A DNA stretch of 64,000 bases from NCBI GenBank assembly GCA_015179045.1, contig WHUZ01000070.1:186001-250000 (forward strand), written 5' to 3'. A program made the translations under genes and the position numbers. The DNA is from Kalaharituber pfeilii. Lineage: Eukaryota; Ascomycota; Pezizomycetes; Pezizales; Pezizaceae. The notes beneath the pieces were generated by a model. It had not been told where the DNA came from, did no database searches, and saw only the letters and a list, made by a program, of their open reading frames with translations. How positions within the stretch are numbered: the stretch's first letter is position 1; every line of letters starts with the position of its first letter. This document shows positions 62,874-64,000 of this stretch, piece by piece.

Positions 62874-64000
62874 CTATTTATTGCTTAGCAGTCTCACAAC
62901 ACCCTTGTGCCCATTTCTCGCTGCCAATGACAGTGGGGTTTGGCCTGAATTGTCCTTTGCATTGATGTCGACATCCTTGCGCTCAAGAAGCAGCCGCACA
63001 ACAGCCTCGCATCCATCTTCAGCTGCTGCCCAGGATAGTGGGGTCCGGCCAGAGTTGTCCTTTGCATTGATGTCGACATCCTTGCGCTCAAGAAGCAGTC
63101 GCACAACGGCCTCACGCCCACTTCCAGCTGCCCAGGATAGTGGGGTCCTGCCAGAGTTGTCCTTTGCACTGATGTCGGCATCCTTGCGATCAAGAAGCAG
63201 CCGCACAACAGCCTCGCGTCCATATTCAGCTGCCCAGGATAGTGGGGTCCGGCCAGAGTCGTCCTTTGCATTGATGTCGACATCCTTGCGCTCAAGAAGC
63301 AGCTGCACAACAGCCTCGTCCCCGGTTCCAGCTGCCCGGGATAGTGGGGTCCAGCCAGTGCAGTCCTTTGCATTGATGTCGACATCCTTGCGCTCAAGAA
63401 GCAGCCGCACAACAGCCTCGTGCCCCCTTCCAGCTGCCCGGTATAGTGGGGTCCGGCCAGAGTCGTCCTTTGCATTGATGTCGACATCCTTGCGCTCAAG
63501 AAGCAGCCGCACAACAGCCTCGTGCCCGCTTTCAGCTGCCAGGGATAGTGGGGTCCAGCCAGTGCAGTCCTTTGCATTGATGTCGACATCCTTGCGCTCA
63601 AGAAGCAGCCGCACAACAGCCTCGTGCCCGCTTTCAGCTGCCCGGGATAGTGGGGCCCCGCCATAGCCGTCGTTTGCATTGATGTCGACATCCTTGCGCT
63701 CAAGAAGCAGCCGCACAACACCCTCGTGCCCCCTTTCAGCTGCCCGGTATAGTGGGGTCCGGCCAGAGTAGTCCTTTGCATTGATGTCGACATCCTTGCG
63801 CTCAAGAAGCAGCCGCACAACAGCCTCGTGCCCGCTTTCAGCTGCCCAGGATAGTGGGGTCCAGCCAGTGCAGTCCTTTGCATTGATGTCGACATCCTTG
63901 CGCTCAAGAAGCAGCCGCACAACACCCTCGTGCCCCCTTTCAGCTGCCCGGTATAGTGGGGTCCGGCCAGAGTAGTCCTTTGCATTGATGTCGACATCCT
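62874..64000 (-). CDS. Ankyrin-repeat protein, 5' end beyond the window
   Basis: The minus-strand frame is open from the window edge to a stop at 62874 (ending GHKGVVRLLSNK). It comprises about eleven ankyrin repeats of 34 residues with consensus RLLLERKDVDINAKD and GRTPLSWAAESGHEAVV. Units are 102 bases (one is 105) and almost identical in DNA, indicating recent expansion or gene conversion. In fungi such arrays usually end NACHT or NLR-type proteins, like the one at 39.8-45.2 kb, whose repeats (DVNADSKD) belong to a different subfamily. The N-terminal domains are not visible here. The long ORFs in the other frames are periodic shadows. Confidence 0.85.
   Translation of the reverse strand, partial: DVDINAKDYSGRTPLYRAAERGHEGVVRLLLERKDVDINAKDCTGWTPLSWAAESGHEAVVRLLLERKDVDINAKDYSGRTPLYRAAERGHEGVVRLLLERKDVDINANDGYGGAPLSRAAESGHEAVVRLLLERKDVDINAKDCTGWTPLSLAAESGHEAVVRLLLERKDVDINAKDDSGRTPLYRAAGRGHEAVVRLLLERKDVDINAKDCTGWTPLSRAAGTGDEAVVQLLLERKDVDINAKDDSGRTPLSWAAEYGREAVVRLLLDRKDADISAKDNSGRTPLSWAAGSGREAVVRLLLERKDVDINAKDNSGRTPLSWAAAEDGCEAVVRLLLERKDVDINAKDNSGQTPLSLAARNGHKGVVRLLSNK

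Noticed and set aside
62894..63997. 367-codon minus-strand and 261-codon plus-strand ORFs
   Set aside because: They are periodic out-of-frame readings of the ankyrin repeats. Only the frame ending at 62874 matches the ankyrin consensus.
1..64000. tRNA or rRNA genes
   Set aside because: I looked for tRNA B-box-like GGTTCGAATCC and rRNA motifs by eye and saw none. A covariance-model scan would be needed to be sure.

Overview
This 64 kb window comes from a repeat-packed genome of a filamentous ascomycete (Pezizomycotina). The signs are short introns of about 50-90 bases with GTRNGT donors, an AA11-type chitin-active LPMO, a fungal TPR-SET protein, a fungal NLR (NACHT plus ankyrin repeats) and non-LTR retrotransposons with a Tad/I-type ORF2 (endonuclease, RT, RNase H, CCHC). 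A Pezizomycete (truffle/morel relatives) is possible from the nuclease-like relic at 32.3 kb and the style of the ankyrin repeats, but the sequence alone does not settle this.

Host-type genes are few. They are an AA11-like LPMO (13128-14136, minus, one intron), a TPR-SET protein (34866-37591, plus, two introns), an NLR (39822-45233, minus, six introns, ankyrin array split by an insertion), a truncated PD-(D/E)XK-like relic (32315-32859, minus) and a second ankyrin array running off the right edge (62874-64000, minus). A DDE transposase with a frameshift lies at 45874-47978.

Most of the rest is mobile DNA. The dominant system is a set of non-LTR elements that share short structured 3' tails followed by poly(A). 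Tail A has stems CTCGC/GCGAG and GCCC/GGGC. Tail B ends GCGGGGTTATGTGAT. Tail C has an AGGCT/AGCCT hairpin. LINE-A (21370-24819) carries ORF2 and tail A. LINE-C carries an RNase H region and tail C. About ten copies belong to a third kind of element that encodes only a proline-rich ORF1 protein, with its own 5' and 3' UTR, and has no ORF2. Two of these are full length and flanked by exact target-site duplications (10118-11700 with tail A; 58233-59706 with tail B). I infer that they are non-autonomous parasites using the RT of the LINE whose tail they carry.

About 30 retro-insertions with 9-14 bp duplications can be delimited. Many consist only of the tail, and one is poly(A) alone (31859-31894). 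Three LINE pieces have landed successively in one short target at 29395-30153, and its empty paralogue survives at 55799-55814. DNA transposons include hAT-like elements with 8 bp duplications (12389-12702, 43166-43998, 60468-60667), TA-flanked elements (3072-3765, 15294-15758, 16878-17088) and two Tc1/mariner-type elements back to back (45599-48151 and 48154-48765). Minisatellite-like arrays lie at 826-1090, 7081-7280, 50500-51560 and 52000-52480.

Region by region: 0-12 kb holds repeats and ORF1-only elements; 13-14 kb the LPMO; 15-21 kb MITEs, a transposase relic and a large inverted repeat; 21-31 kb nested LINEs; 32-38 kb the nuclease relic and SET gene; 39-45 kb the NLR; 45-49 kb Tc1/mariner-type elements; 50-57 kb arrays and LINE relics; 58-62 kb the second full ORF1-only element and tail insertions; 62.9-64 kb the ankyrin gene.
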